Source: MKRK01 sp001896915
Lineage (GTDB): Bacteria; Bacillota; Clostridia; Oscillospirales; Acutalibacteraceae
Length of the DNA stretch: 20,269 nucleotides
Assembly (NCBI GenBank): GCA_937973935.1
Contig: CALJJF010000143.1
Coordinates: 1-20,269, forward strand
Reading direction: 5' to 3'
Shown here: positions 6,172 through 13,511 of the stretch, piece after piece
Layout: each line of letters starts with the position of its first letter
Position numbering within the stretch: position 1 is the stretch's first letter
The notes under the pieces: generated by a model
Seen by the model: the letters and a program-made list of their open reading frames with translations, nothing else
The model's database searches: none
Told to the model about the DNA's origin: nothing
Translations under genes and position numbers: made by a program

Positions 6172-8019
6172 ATGAAACGAGTAATTTCTGTATGCTTGAC
6201 ACTTGTTCTGGCGCTTGGCGTGTTGTCCTATTCGGCTATAAACGAGAACAAAAAAGCGGCTGCGTCGCAGACGATTAAAATTTTGTCCATTGGAAACAGT
6301 TTTTCGCAGAATGCACAGGAATATGCCAGGGCGATTATGAATGCGGCAGGCTATAATGTCAAAACCGCCAATTTATATATCGGGGGCTGCACCCTGCAAA
6401 CCCATTGGAACAATGCAAGCAGCGATGCGAAAGCTTATACCTATCAGCTAAAGGATTTGGACAATGCCACATATAAGGAATATCAAAGCTATTCCATCAA
6501 ACAGGCACTGGAAAGCGATGACTGGGATTATGTCACCTTTCAGCAGGCAAGCCCCAACAGCGGACAATACAATACCTTCCAACCGTATTTAAATAACCTT
6601 TCCGCTTATGTCCGTTCCTTGGAACCGAATGCGGAACAAATCGTTCACCAGACATGGGCTTATGAAATCAACAGCACCCAAAGCGGTTTTGCCAATTATA
6701 ACAGAGACCAGCTGACCATGTTCAATAAATTGAAGGATGCGAACAATCAGGGAGCGGCTGCCATCGGAACAAGAATTATACCCAGCGGTGAGGCGTTTCA
6801 AATTGCCCGTGCCACGACAGAATTTGATTATTCTGCCGGCAAACCCTCTCTTTGTGACACCGATACTTACCACGCCAGCGGATACGGGAAGTTTTTACTG
6901 GGCAATGTATGGGCGGAGGTTTTCACCGGTCAGAGCGTTTTGAACAACACCTACAAGCCCAGCAGCGTTTCGGATACACAAGCAGTTGTGCTACGGCAGG
7001 CTGCCCACGATGCGGTCACATTGTATGCCGGAACCCCGACTACAACCACAACTACCGCAATCACTCCCTTTACTGAGAAAACTTTTCAATGTGAAGATTT
7101 ATTCTTTTTGGCAAACCAACCAACCGGAACCAATATAGACACCACCAACGGAAACACCGTTTTTCTCTCTGCTACGACCAATGGTGACTATATTCAGTTT
7201 GCCATTCCCGGATTGTCTGCAGGTACCTACCGCGTAACGGTTAAGAGCCGGAATTACAGCACTCGCGGGATATACAAGCTTTTTGTAAACGAGCAAAGCA
7301 TTGGTGGCGACATTGATATGTATACAACTGCATTGGCATATGTAGAAAGCAATTTCGGTACCTTTACAACCACCGCTGATGGAACGGCATTGCTGAAATT
7401 CTCATTGGTGGGTAAAAATCAGTTATCAACCGGGACAGGGGTCTATTTGGATTACATTAAGCTTACCAATCTGACTGATCCATCTTCCTCAACATCGTCA
7501 ACAACATCAACCATCTCCTCGACATCATCTACAACATCGACCACATCTTCCATTACATCGACGGAAACTTCATCCATGACTACTTCTTATCCATTTGACT
7601 ATTTTGAAATCAAATACCCCCAGTCAGAAGGTTATATCATCGGCTTATCCCAGAAAGGTACCGATTATAACGAATTGATCGGTAATGTGTTTATACCCCG
7701 CGGCGGTATCATTAAGGTCTACAATACAAAGAATGCAGAAGTAACCAGCGGACTCATTGGAACCGGATTCACATTAAAAGTAGATGTAGGCTATGGTTTT
7801 GTGTCATACCCCATTATCTACTATGGTGATATTGATGGAACAGGTACTGTCAACGTCATTGATTTGGTTTATATCAAACGTCATGTGCTTTCGCTAAAAA
7901 AGCTGGAGGGTGTGCAATTTAAGGCTGCCAATCTGTATCCTGATGAAGTTATTAATGTGCTGGATATTGTAGTGGCCAAAAAGCATGTGTTAAAAATCAA
8001 AAGCATAAAGCAGAGTTAG
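6172..8019 (+). CDS. Secreted SGNH-hydrolase-like (DUF4886) protein with CBM-like module and type I dockerin
   Basis: A 615-residue exported modular protein. Residues 1-32 are a signal peptide (MKRVISVCLTLVLALGVLSY, then an AAAS cleavage region). Residues 35-255 are a DUF4886/SGNH-like hydrolase domain: the nucleophile block ILSIGNSFSQNA has Ser43, and DTYH supplies Asp231 and His234. Residues about 304-433 are a beta-sandwich module resembling CBM6/35-type carbohydrate-binding domains (GDYIQFAIPGLSAGTYRVTV and VYLDYIKL). A Ser/Thr linker spans about 436-470, followed by a small beta module usually seen before clostridial dockerins (about 474-550). The dockerin is residues 552-615. Its first Ca loop, DIDGTGTVNVID, is intact; the second, NLYPDEVINVLD, is degenerate. 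It is probably a cellulosomal or cell-surface esterase/deacylase; the substrate is unknown. It is monocistronic, with its own promoter and terminator. Confidence 0.9.
   Translation: MKRVISVCLTLVLALGVLSYSAINENKKAAASQTIKILSIGNSFSQNAQEYARAIMNAAGYNVKTANLYIGGCTLQTHWNNASSDAKAYTYQLKDLDNATYKEYQSYSIKQALESDDWDYVTFQQASPNSGQYNTFQPYLNNLSAYVRSLEPNAEQIVHQTWAYEINSTQSGFANYNRDQLTMFNKLKDANNQGAAAIGTRIIPSGEAFQIARATTEFDYSAGKPSLCDTDTYHASGYGKFLLGNVWAEVFTGQSVLNNTYKPSSVSDTQAVVLRQAAHDAVTLYAGTPTTTTTTAITPFTEKTFQCEDLFFLANQPTGTNIDTTNGNTVFLSATTNGDYIQFAIPGLSAGTYRVTVKSRNYSTRGIYKLFVNEQSIGGDIDMYTTALAYVESNFGTFTTTADGTALLKFSLVGKNQLSTGTGVYLDYIKLTNLTDPSSSTSSTTSTISSTSSTTSTTSSITSTETSSMTTSYPFDYFEIKYPQSEGYIIGLSQKGTDYNELIGNVFIPRGGIIKVYNTKNAEVTSGLIGTGFTLKVDVGYGFVSYPIIYYGDIDGTGTVNVIDLVYIKRHVLSLKKLEGVQFKAANLYPDEVINVLDIVVAKKHVLKIKSIKQS
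7480..7581 (+). repeat. Ser/Thr linker-encoding low-complexity repeat
   Basis: An irregular run of TCN and ACN codons (many ACATCG/ACATCA units) encodes an almost pure Ser/Thr stretch, about residues 437-470 of the dockerin protein. Such linkers separate modules in secreted glycanases and are often O-glycosylated. Confidence 0.85.
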
Positions 8020-8032
8020 TAAACAAGGAATA

Positions 8033-8068
8033 ACCCCGTCAGGTATTTACCTGACGGGGTCTTTTTTG
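8033..8068. terminator. Intrinsic terminator shared by two convergent genes
   Basis: A 12-bp perfect stem (8033-8044 with 8049-8060, ACCCCGTCAGGT) closes an ATTT loop and is followed by CTTTTTT on the plus strand, ending the dockerin gene. On the minus strand the same stem is followed by TTATTCCTTGTTT, so it may also stop the small cysteine-rich gene that converges on it. Confidence 0.93.
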
Positions 8069-8083
8069 TGTACTCTTTGCTAA

Positions 8084-8197
8084 CTAGCAACCGCAACGAT
8101 CGTTATTGCAACCGTTTCCGCAGCAGCAGCATATGATAAGAATTAGAACTATGATCCAGAGACAGCTATCGTCACCGCCAAAAAAATTGAAACCCAT
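8084..8197 (-). CDS. Small cysteine-rich membrane peptide (37 residues), uncharacterised
   Basis: A short minus-strand gene with a perfect ribosome binding site, AAAGGAGG, 8 bases before the ATG at 8197. The 37 residues have a Gly/Phe/Asp head (MGFNFFGGDDSC), one hydrophobic segment (LWIIVLILII) and a tail of CCCCGN, GCNN and DRCGC, giving eight cysteines in all. Similar tiny one-helix peptides, often with glycine-rich or Cys-cluster ends, are common in sporulating Firmicutes and usually unannotated. A spore-coat or forespore-membrane role is possible but not shown. A candidate sigma-K-like promoter lies just upstream. The gene lies alone between the dockerin gene (convergent) and ctsR (divergent). 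I am fairly sure it is real because of the ribosome binding site and composition; its function is unknown. Confidence 0.78.
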   Translation of the reverse strand: MGFNFFGGDDSCLWIIVLILIICCCCGNGCNNDRCGC

Positions 8198-8226
8198 TCA
8201 CTACTCCTCCTTTCTGCCTTCATCAA

Positions 8227-8254
8227 TAGTTTATGGAAGTAGGGGGAAGTGTGT
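8227..8254 (-). promoter_or_regulatory. Candidate sigma-K-like promoter for the cysteine-rich peptide
   Basis: Read on the minus strand, CATAAACTA (8235-8227) fits the mother-cell sigma-K -10 consensus CATANNNTA, and an AC dinucleotide lies 17 bases upstream (8254-8253), matching the minimal -35. The predicted start near 8220 gives a leader of about 23 bases with AAAGGAGG well placed. The motif is short and could be chance. Confidence 0.35.
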
Positions 8255-8344
8255 TACATATTTGAATAAGAAAATTAAAGTATTTTTGAGATTTTGAAAG
8301 AAAAGCTAAGGAAAACATGCAAAATCAATAAAAAACGACCGATA

Positions 8345-8377
8345 TCTGACCTTTTCTGACTTTGACTTTTACTGACC
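8345..8377 (+). promoter_or_regulatory. Double CtsR operator upstream of ctsR
   Basis: Four TGAC-core heptads occur in 33 bases: TCTGACC (8345) - TTT - TCTGACT (8355), then TTTGACT (8361) - TTT - ACTGACC (8371). Each pair has the 10-base spacing of the known CtsR direct repeat (heptad, 3-base gap, heptad). The second pair contains the promoter -35, so binding would block RNA polymerase. This makes the operon self-repressed and heat-inducible. Confidence 0.85.
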
Positions 8378-8390
8378 TACGAGATATTAT
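8362..8390 (+). promoter_or_regulatory. Housekeeping promoter of the ctsR-mcsA-mcsB-clpC operon
   Basis: TTGACT (8362-8367) and TATTAT (8385-8390) are separated by exactly 17 bases. The -35 is shared with a heptad of the CtsR operator. Transcription should start near 8397, leaving a leader of about 70 bases to the ribosome binding site AAGGAG (8455-8460). Confidence 0.85.
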
Positions 8391-8468
8391 ATAGAAAACA
8401 AAGGAAATTGCCTGGAATGGATTTGGAAATCGGCACGTAAAGTTAAAAGGGCACAAGGAGTTGTTACG

Positions 8469-8921
8469 ATGAGACTAAGCGATATTATTTCGGAACGTAT
8501 TATGAAAATGATAGAGGATTCCCAAAACGGAATTGCGGAAATCGGCAGAAATGAGCTTGCGGCATTGCTTGGATGCGTTCCCAGCCAAATTAATTATGTT
8601 TTGGCAAGCCGATTCACGCCGGAGCAGGGCTACATCGTGGAAAGCCGAAGAGGCGGCGGGGGATTTATTCGTATCACCCGTGTCAGCGTTGACCGTTCCA
8701 GTGCCATCATGCATCTGATCAATTCCATTGGTGAGCGATTGGATTCATCCACGGCACGAATTCTTGTAAGCAATCTGTTGTATCAGAACCTGATTTCCAC
8801 TGAAGCCGCCGTTCTGATCAATATCGCCGTATCGGATAAATGCTACCGTGATATCGATCCGAATCTGCGGGATACCGTTCGGGCTACCGTTCTGAAACAG
8901 TTATTGTTGTCGATTATATAA
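8469..8921 (+). CDS. ctsR: Class III heat-shock repressor CtsR
   Basis: A 150-residue protein, normal for CtsR. It starts MRLSDIISERIMKMIEDS. The winged helix-turn-helix covers about residues 1-70, with the recognition region LAALLGCVPSQINYVLASRF. The wing RRGGGGFIRI (Arg60-61, Gly62-65) is the glycine-rich loop known as the heat sensor. The C-terminal half (about 75-150) is the helical dimerisation/McsB-docking domain. CtsR represses clp genes at low temperature by binding tandem heptads. Such a double operator lies directly upstream, so autoregulation is expected. The ATG is preceded by AAGGAG with 8 bases spacing. It is the first gene of a four-gene operon. A structured 127-base spacer separates it from mcsA. 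Confidence 0.97.
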   Translation: MRLSDIISERIMKMIEDSQNGIAEIGRNELAALLGCVPSQINYVLASRFTPEQGYIVESRRGGGGFIRITRVSVDRSSAIMHLINSIGERLDSSTARILVSNLLYQNLISTEAAVLINIAVSDKCYRDIDPNLRDTVRATVLKQLLLSII

Positions 8922-8925
8922 AAAC

Positions 8926-9019
8926 GCTTGAAAACAACGTTTCAAACCCGTTGGTTTGTGCTCTTCAAGCATAAATCGGACTCGAAATTTTGTCAGTGCC
9001 AAAACCGCAAAAACTGCGG
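8926..9019 (+). other. Structured spacer between ctsR and mcsA
   Basis: GCTTGAA (8926-8932) pairs with TTCAAGC (8964-8970). Nested inside is a second hairpin, CAAACC-CGTT-GGTTTG (8943-8958). A third, CCGCA-N5-TGCGG (9005-9019), follows. No T-run follows, so these are not terminators. They may be an RNA processing or stability element in the operon mRNA. The function is inferred. Confidence 0.45.
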
Positions 9020-9048
9020 GCAGGCCAAGGAAAGGAATGGCTGTTAAT

Positions 9049-9552
9049 ATGTTATGTAAAAACTGCGGAAAAAATATAGCTACCACACACATCAAACACA
9101 CCATTGGCGGAAAAACAGAAGAGCTTCATTTATGCGCCAACTGTGCCGCAGAGCTTGGTATTACCGCATTTCAAAGCTTTGATATCAGCGACCTTTGGGG
9201 TTCTCTGTTTGGTGACAACACGGCAAAGGTACAGGCCAGAACAAACGAAGCCAGATGCGAGGGCTGTAATCTGACTTTTTCGGAAATCGCCAAAAGCGGA
9301 AAGGCGGGTTGTCCCCAGTGCTATGCAAGGTTTTATGATAAGCTGCTGCCATCCTTACAGCGCATTCATGGAAAATCCCAGCATGTGGGCAAGATTCCCG
9401 GACCGGCAGGAGAAAAGGCAATGAAGGCGAATCATATCAAAAGCCTGAAGGAAGAATTGGCGGCGGCTGTGAAGGATCAAAATTTTGAACGTGCCGCAGA
9501 GCTCAGAGATGAAATCAACACTCTTGAGAAAGGAGACCCAAGCAATGAGTAA
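9049..9552 (+). CDS. mcsA: McsA, zinc-finger activator of the arginine kinase McsB
   Basis: From the ATG at 9049 the protein has 167 residues and starts MLCKNCGKNIATTHIKH, the typical McsA N-terminus. Four CxxC pairs (Cys3/6, 29/32, 70/73, 88/91) form two zinc-binding units. A UVR domain lies at about 129-163 (LKEELAAAVKDQNFERAAEL). McsA binds and activates McsB and links stress sensing (redox, metals) to CtsR inactivation. The start is slightly uncertain: an in-frame ATG at 9037 is closer to AAGG (9027-9030) and would add MAVN, while AAAGGA (9031-9036) precedes 9049 by 12 bases. I prefer 9049 on family length. The gene overlaps mcsB by 8 bases, consistent with translational coupling of the two partners. 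Confidence 0.94.
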   Translation: MLCKNCGKNIATTHIKHTIGGKTEELHLCANCAAELGITAFQSFDISDLWGSLFGDNTAKVQARTNEARCEGCNLTFSEIAKSGKAGCPQCYARFYDKLLPSLQRIHGKSQHVGKIPGPAGEKAMKANHIKSLKEELAAAVKDQNFERAAELRDEINTLEKGDPSNE

Positions 9553-10561
9553 ATGGTACATCAATGCTGGACCGGATAACGATGTGGCGATCAGCGTAAG
9601 AATTCGGTTGGCCAGAAACATTGCCGGCTTTCCCTTTCCCATCCGGCTGGATATTGCACAAAAAAGAAGAATCAATGAGCTGGTGAGGGATGCCGTCATC
9701 AACGACAAGGATATGAACACAGACAATTACCGTTACATCGAAATGGATCAGCTGACCACTGCAGAAGCCTATGCCATGGTAGAACGGCATATCATCAGCC
9801 CGGATTTTGCAGAAAACAGGGAGGGCAGAGCACTTTTATTACTGAATGACGAGTCTGTCAGCATAATGTTGAATGAAGAGGATCATATCCGTCTGCAGGT
9901 CATGACTCCGGGTTTATCTCTTCATGAAGCCTATGAAATGGCAGATAAAATTGATGGAATATTAGACAAAAAGATTCAATGTGCCTTCGATGAAAAATTG
10001 GGTTATCTCACCCAGTGCCCTACCAATCTGGGGACCGGCATGCGGGCATCCATCATGCTCCACCTGCCTGCTCTGGAAGCATGCGGAGCGGTGAATCAGC
10101 TTAGTACAACAGTTTCTAAAATCGGGCTGACACTCCGGGGCACTTTCGGAGAAGGAAGTCAGGCAAAGGGTGCCATGTATCAGCTGTCCAATCAAGTGAC
10201 GCTGGGCATATCTGAACAGGCTGCCATTGAAAATCTGAAAAGTATCACCGAGCAGGTGATGGAAAAGGAACGAAATGCAAGACAGAGCTTTTTGCTGCGT
10301 GAAGTATTGGAAGATAAGGTATGGCGGGCTTATGGCGTGTTAAAAAACGCAAGGCTGTTGTCGGGCGAAGAATTCATGGATCTTATTTCGGCTGTTAGAC
10401 TGGGTGTTTGCCTGTCAATACTAAATCATATCAAGCTGGAAACAGTGAATGAGCTCATTGCTACCGCAGGTGCGGCAAACCTGCAAACCAGAGCGGGCGA
10501 AACCCTGGAACCCACCGTGAGAGACCGGCAAAGAGCCGAATATATCAGAGAAAAATTATAA
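9545..10561 (+). CDS. mcsB: Protein-arginine kinase McsB
   Basis: From the ATG at 9545 the protein is 338 residues. An upstream in-frame start at 9485 lies inside mcsA and is rejected; AAAGGAG (9529-9535) is 9 bases before the chosen ATG. The ATP:guanido phosphotransferase fold is marked by SVRIRLARN (17-25), NEEDHIR (110-116), the active-site block GYLTQCPTNLGTGMRAS around Cys158 and RGTFGEGS (198-205). The C-terminal RDRQRA (326-331) matches the RDxxRA phosphoarginine-binding motif used in allosteric activation. McsB phosphorylates arginines on misfolded proteins, marking them for ClpCP, and disarms CtsR. The creatine-kinase N-terminal helical domain is absent, as usual for McsB. The gene lies between mcsA and clpC. 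Confidence 0.97.
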   Translation: MSKWYINAGPDNDVAISVRIRLARNIAGFPFPIRLDIAQKRRINELVRDAVINDKDMNTDNYRYIEMDQLTTAEAYAMVERHIISPDFAENREGRALLLLNDESVSIMLNEEDHIRLQVMTPGLSLHEAYEMADKIDGILDKKIQCAFDEKLGYLTQCPTNLGTGMRASIMLHLPALEACGAVNQLSTTVSKIGLTLRGTFGEGSQAKGAMYQLSNQVTLGISEQAAIENLKSITEQVMEKERNARQSFLLREVLEDKVWRAYGVLKNARLLSGEEFMDLISAVRLGVCLSILNHIKLETVNELIATAGAANLQTRAGETLEPTVRDRQRAEYIREKL

Positions 10562-10600
10562 ATTTATCAAATAATATATGATACCTAAGGAGGATGAAAT

Positions 10601-13039
10601 ATGTATAAATTCAACGGATTTACAGAAAAAGCGAACAAAGCCATCAATTTAAGCATTGAATCAGCAATGGAGTTCGGACACACCTACATCGGAAGTGAGC
10701 ATTTGCTGCTCGGTCTTCTTCGGGAAGGAAGCGGTGTAGCTGCCATTGTGCTGGAAGCCAAAAACATAACGATGGAAGCTGTGGAAAAGCTTCTTGAAAG
10801 AACCGTGGGAAAAGGAAACCCCACACACCTGACCCCGGACGATATGACACCCAGAGCAAAAAAAATTATTGAAATATCAATTGGCAGTGCCAGAGAAACC
10901 GGCAGCAATTATATCGGTACAGAACATATTCTCCTGGGTATCATTGACGAGGGTGACAACTATGCAAACCGCTTTTTGTCGGAGCTGGGTACAGACATCA
11001 AAGAACTGCGTACCGATATTCTGGCCGCCTGCGGTAACGGTCAGCAGCAGTTCAGCAATAAACCTGCCGAGAAGCCCCGTCAGAAGAACCACAAAACGCC
11101 GACCCTTGACCAGTTCGGAAGGGACCTGACGGAAGAAGCAAGCCAGGGAAAGCTGGACCCGGTTATCGGCAGAAGCAGTGAGATTGAACGGGTGATTCAA
11201 ATCCTGACAAGACGGACGAAAAACAACCCTTGTCTCATTGGGGAACCCGGTGTGGGCAAAACCGCCGTGGTAGAGGGCTTGGCAATCAAAATCTCCGCCG
11301 GTGAGGTGCCGGAAATTTTAAAGGACAAACGTGTGGTCACCCTTGATTTGACCGGTATGGTGGCAGGCACGAAATATCGCGGAGATTTTGAAGAACGAAT
11401 CAAATCCGCCATTGATGAGGTGAAAAAGTCAGGCAATGTGATTTTATTCATTGATGAGCTTCACACCATCATCGGCGCCGGTTCTGCAGAAGGCTCAACA
11501 GACGCCGCCAATATCCTTAAGCCCTCCCTAGCCAGAGGTGACATGCAGGTTGTGGGAGCAACCACATTAAACGAGTTTCGCAAGCACATCGAAAAGGACG
11601 CCGCTCTCGAACGCCGTTTTCAACCTGTTATGGTAGGCGAACCCACAGAAGAAGAAGCAATTCTGATTTTAAAGGGTCTTCGTGACAGATACGAAGCTCA
11701 TCACAAGGTGAAAATTACAGATGCGTCTCTGGAAGCAGCCGTAAAGCTTTCTTCCCGTTATATCGCAGATCGGTTTTTGCCCGACAAGGCAATTGATTTG
11801 ATTGATGAAGCAGCGTCCCGTGTAAGGCTGCGTGCCTTCACAGCACCGCCGGACATCAAAGAGCTGGAAGACGAAATTAAACGGATTTCTGAAGAAAAGT
11901 CCTCCGCCATTAATGCACAAGATTTTGAGCGGGCAGCAAAAATCCGTGATACAGAAAAGGAACTGACGGAAAAGCTGAGAGCCCAAAAAGACGAATGGCA
12001 GATGAACAACGAGCATATATCCGGTGAAGTGACTCCCGATGAAGTCGCTCATATCGTTTCCGGCTGGACTGGAATTCCTGTTGTTCAGCTGACCGAGGAG
12101 GAAAGTAAACGTCTTTTGCGTATGGAAGAAATCCTGCACAACAGAATTGTGGGTCAAAACGAAGCGGTAACAGCAGTGTCAAAAGCCATCCGCCGGGGCA
12201 GGGTGGGTCTGAAAGATCCGAAACGCCCCATCGGCTCCTTCATTTTCTTGGGACCCACCGGTGTGGGCAAGACTGAGTTGTGCAAATCTCTTGCAGAGGC
12301 CATGTTCGGTGACGAAAACGCAACCATCCGTTTTGATATGTCGGAATATATGGAGAAACACACCGTGTCCCGTCTCATCGGTTCACCCCCTGGCTATGTG
12401 GGTTATGATGAGGGCGGCCAGCTCACAGAACGGGTTCGCAGAAAACCCTATTCCGTGGTGCTGTTTGACGAGGTTGAAAAAGCCCATCCCGATGTGTTCA
12501 ATATCCTTCTGCAAATACTGGAGGACGGTATTTTGACCGATTCTCAAGGCAGAAAGGTGGACTTTAAAAACACTGTTATCATCATGACATCAAACGTAGG
12601 CGCAAGATTGATCACCGAACGCAAGAGCTTGGGATTCGGTGAGTCAAATGAACCGACAAACGAAAACATGAAGGACGATGTACTCTCAGAGCTTCGCAAA
12701 GAGTTCCGTCCGGAATTCTTGAACCGTATCGACGATATCATTGTGTTCCATCAGCTTCGGGAAGAGGATATCAAGGAAATTGCCCGCAGAATGTTAAAAA
12801 CATTGGCATCCAGAGTGAAAACCATGGATATTGACATAGAGTTTGACGAGGAAGCAATCAAACTGATTGCAGATGCAGGCTTTGACCCCATCTACGGTGC
12901 AAGACCATTACGCCGTGCCATCCAATCAAAAATCGAAGATCGACTGAGCGAAGAAATGCTGGAAGGCAACATAAAAGCAGGCGGAACGGTGTTATGCAGT
13001 GTAAAGGACAAAGAATTCACGTTTAGTGTGAAAGAGTAG
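10601..13039 (+). CDS. clpC: ATP-dependent unfoldase ClpC (AAA+, Hsp100)
   Basis: An 812-residue protein, normal for ClpC. Two Clp_N repeats cover about 1-145. AAA+ domain 1 has Walker A GEPGVGKT (214-221) and Walker B FIDE (283-286). A middle domain with a UVR motif lies at about 418-460 (DFERAAKIRDTEKELTEKL), the site of adaptor and McsB control. AAA+ domain 2 has Walker A GPTGVGKT (551-558), Walker B LFDE (621-624) and the LNRID block with Arg709. LGF at 677-679 is the ClpP-docking loop, so it should work with ClpP, which is not encoded here. AAGGAGG sits 7 bases before the ATG. It is the last gene of the operon, closed by a terminator. radA and disA, which follow clpC in Bacillus, are absent. 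Confidence 0.98.
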   Translation: MYKFNGFTEKANKAINLSIESAMEFGHTYIGSEHLLLGLLREGSGVAAIVLEAKNITMEAVEKLLERTVGKGNPTHLTPDDMTPRAKKIIEISIGSARETGSNYIGTEHILLGIIDEGDNYANRFLSELGTDIKELRTDILAACGNGQQQFSNKPAEKPRQKNHKTPTLDQFGRDLTEEASQGKLDPVIGRSSEIERVIQILTRRTKNNPCLIGEPGVGKTAVVEGLAIKISAGEVPEILKDKRVVTLDLTGMVAGTKYRGDFEERIKSAIDEVKKSGNVILFIDELHTIIGAGSAEGSTDAANILKPSLARGDMQVVGATTLNEFRKHIEKDAALERRFQPVMVGEPTEEEAILILKGLRDRYEAHHKVKITDASLEAAVKLSSRYIADRFLPDKAIDLIDEAASRVRLRAFTAPPDIKELEDEIKRISEEKSSAINAQDFERAAKIRDTEKELTEKLRAQKDEWQMNNEHISGEVTPDEVAHIVSGWTGIPVVQLTEEESKRLLRMEEILHNRIVGQNEAVTAVSKAIRRGRVGLKDPKRPIGSFIFLGPTGVGKTELCKSLAEAMFGDENATIRFDMSEYMEKHTVSRLIGSPPGYVGYDEGGQLTERVRRKPYSVVLFDEVEKAHPDVFNILLQILEDGILTDSQGRKVDFKNTVIIMTSNVGARLITERKSLGFGESNEPTNENMKDDVLSELRKEFRPEFLNRIDDIIVFHQLREEDIKEIARRMLKTLASRVKTMDIDIEFDEEAIKLIADAGFDPIYGARPLRRAIQSKIEDRLSEEMLEGNIKAGGTVLCSVKDKEFTFSVKE

Positions 13040-13041
13040 AA

Positions 13042-13066
13042 AAAAACCGGCTTTGTGCCGGTTTTT
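13042..13066 (+). terminator. Intrinsic terminator after clpC
   Basis: AAAAACCGGC (13042-13051) pairs with GCCGGTTTTT (13057-13066) over a 5-base loop, 2 bases after the clpC stop. The 10-bp stem runs into its own T5. It closes the heat-shock operon. Confidence 0.93.
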
Positions 13067-13077
13067 CTATAATATGA

Positions 13078-13389
13078 GGAGAAGAAAAATCTATACAGCT
13101 TTTCGTTCCTGCGGTAGGCGAGTTGATTAAAAACGCAAGGACCCAGTGGTATTTTGAGCGAAAGGGAATCGGCTTTGAAGCGGTGGACCTTTGTTTGTCA
13201 GGACTGAAAGGCAGGTTGCAAATGGCCGTAGTAAGGGTTGAGGACTATTGCAGTGGCAGGATTGACCGCATTGAAGAACTGGAAGAACCACGGATTTTTA
13301 CCGAGCTGCAGTTTACCAACGATGACGAAAATAAGACAGTTTGGGCAGGGAATTGGCGCAATATTGCCACCGCAGGTTCGATTTGGTAA
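13078..13389 (+). pseudogene. Unassigned open frame between clpC and the desulfurase gene; small gene or decayed remnant
   Basis: The frame is open from 13078 to the stop at 13387-13389. Its composition looks protein-like: TQWYFERKGIGFEAVDLCL, VVRVEDYCSGRIDRIEEL and NKTVWAGNWRNIATA. However, it has no ATG or GTG near a ribosome binding site. GAGGAG at 13076-13081 is followed at 13093 by ATA where a start would be expected; the first usable start is TTG at 13123 with a poor site, leaving 88 codons. I do not recognise the protein. It could be a gene that lost its start, a fragment, or chance coding-like sequence; the antisense frame is also largely open. The rest of 13040-13511 holds the clpC terminator and the next promoter. 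Confidence 0.3.
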
Positions 13390-13452
13390 TGCTTTCGTCA
13401 TATTACACAAAGTTAAAGACGAAATTTGTGCAAAAAATTATTGTTTTATCTA

Positions 13453-13481
13453 TTGAAATGTATACTAAAAAGGTATATATT
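13453..13481 (+). promoter_or_regulatory. Promoter of the cysteine desulfurase operon, with an inner dyad
   Basis: TTGAAA (13453-13458) and TATATT (13476-13481) are 17 bases apart. Within the spacer, TATAC (13461-13465) and GTATA (13473-13477) form an inverted repeat around a 7-base centre, overlapping the -10. This could be a repressor operator (Rrf2/IscR-like or CymR-like regulators are plausible for sulfur genes), but the match to a known site is not established. Confidence 0.55.
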
Positions 13482-13511
13482 AAACTTAGAAAAAATGAAA
13501 AGAGAATGCTT

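Noticed and set aside
11669..12157. 162-codon minus-strand frame inside clpC
   Set aside because: Antisense shadow of a strongly conserved gene; rich in Phe, Cys and His with no start signals.
13198..13410. 70-codon minus-strand frame with NCLIFVIVGKLQLGKN
   Set aside because: No ribosome binding site; the opposite strand has the more protein-like composition. The possibility of either being real is low.
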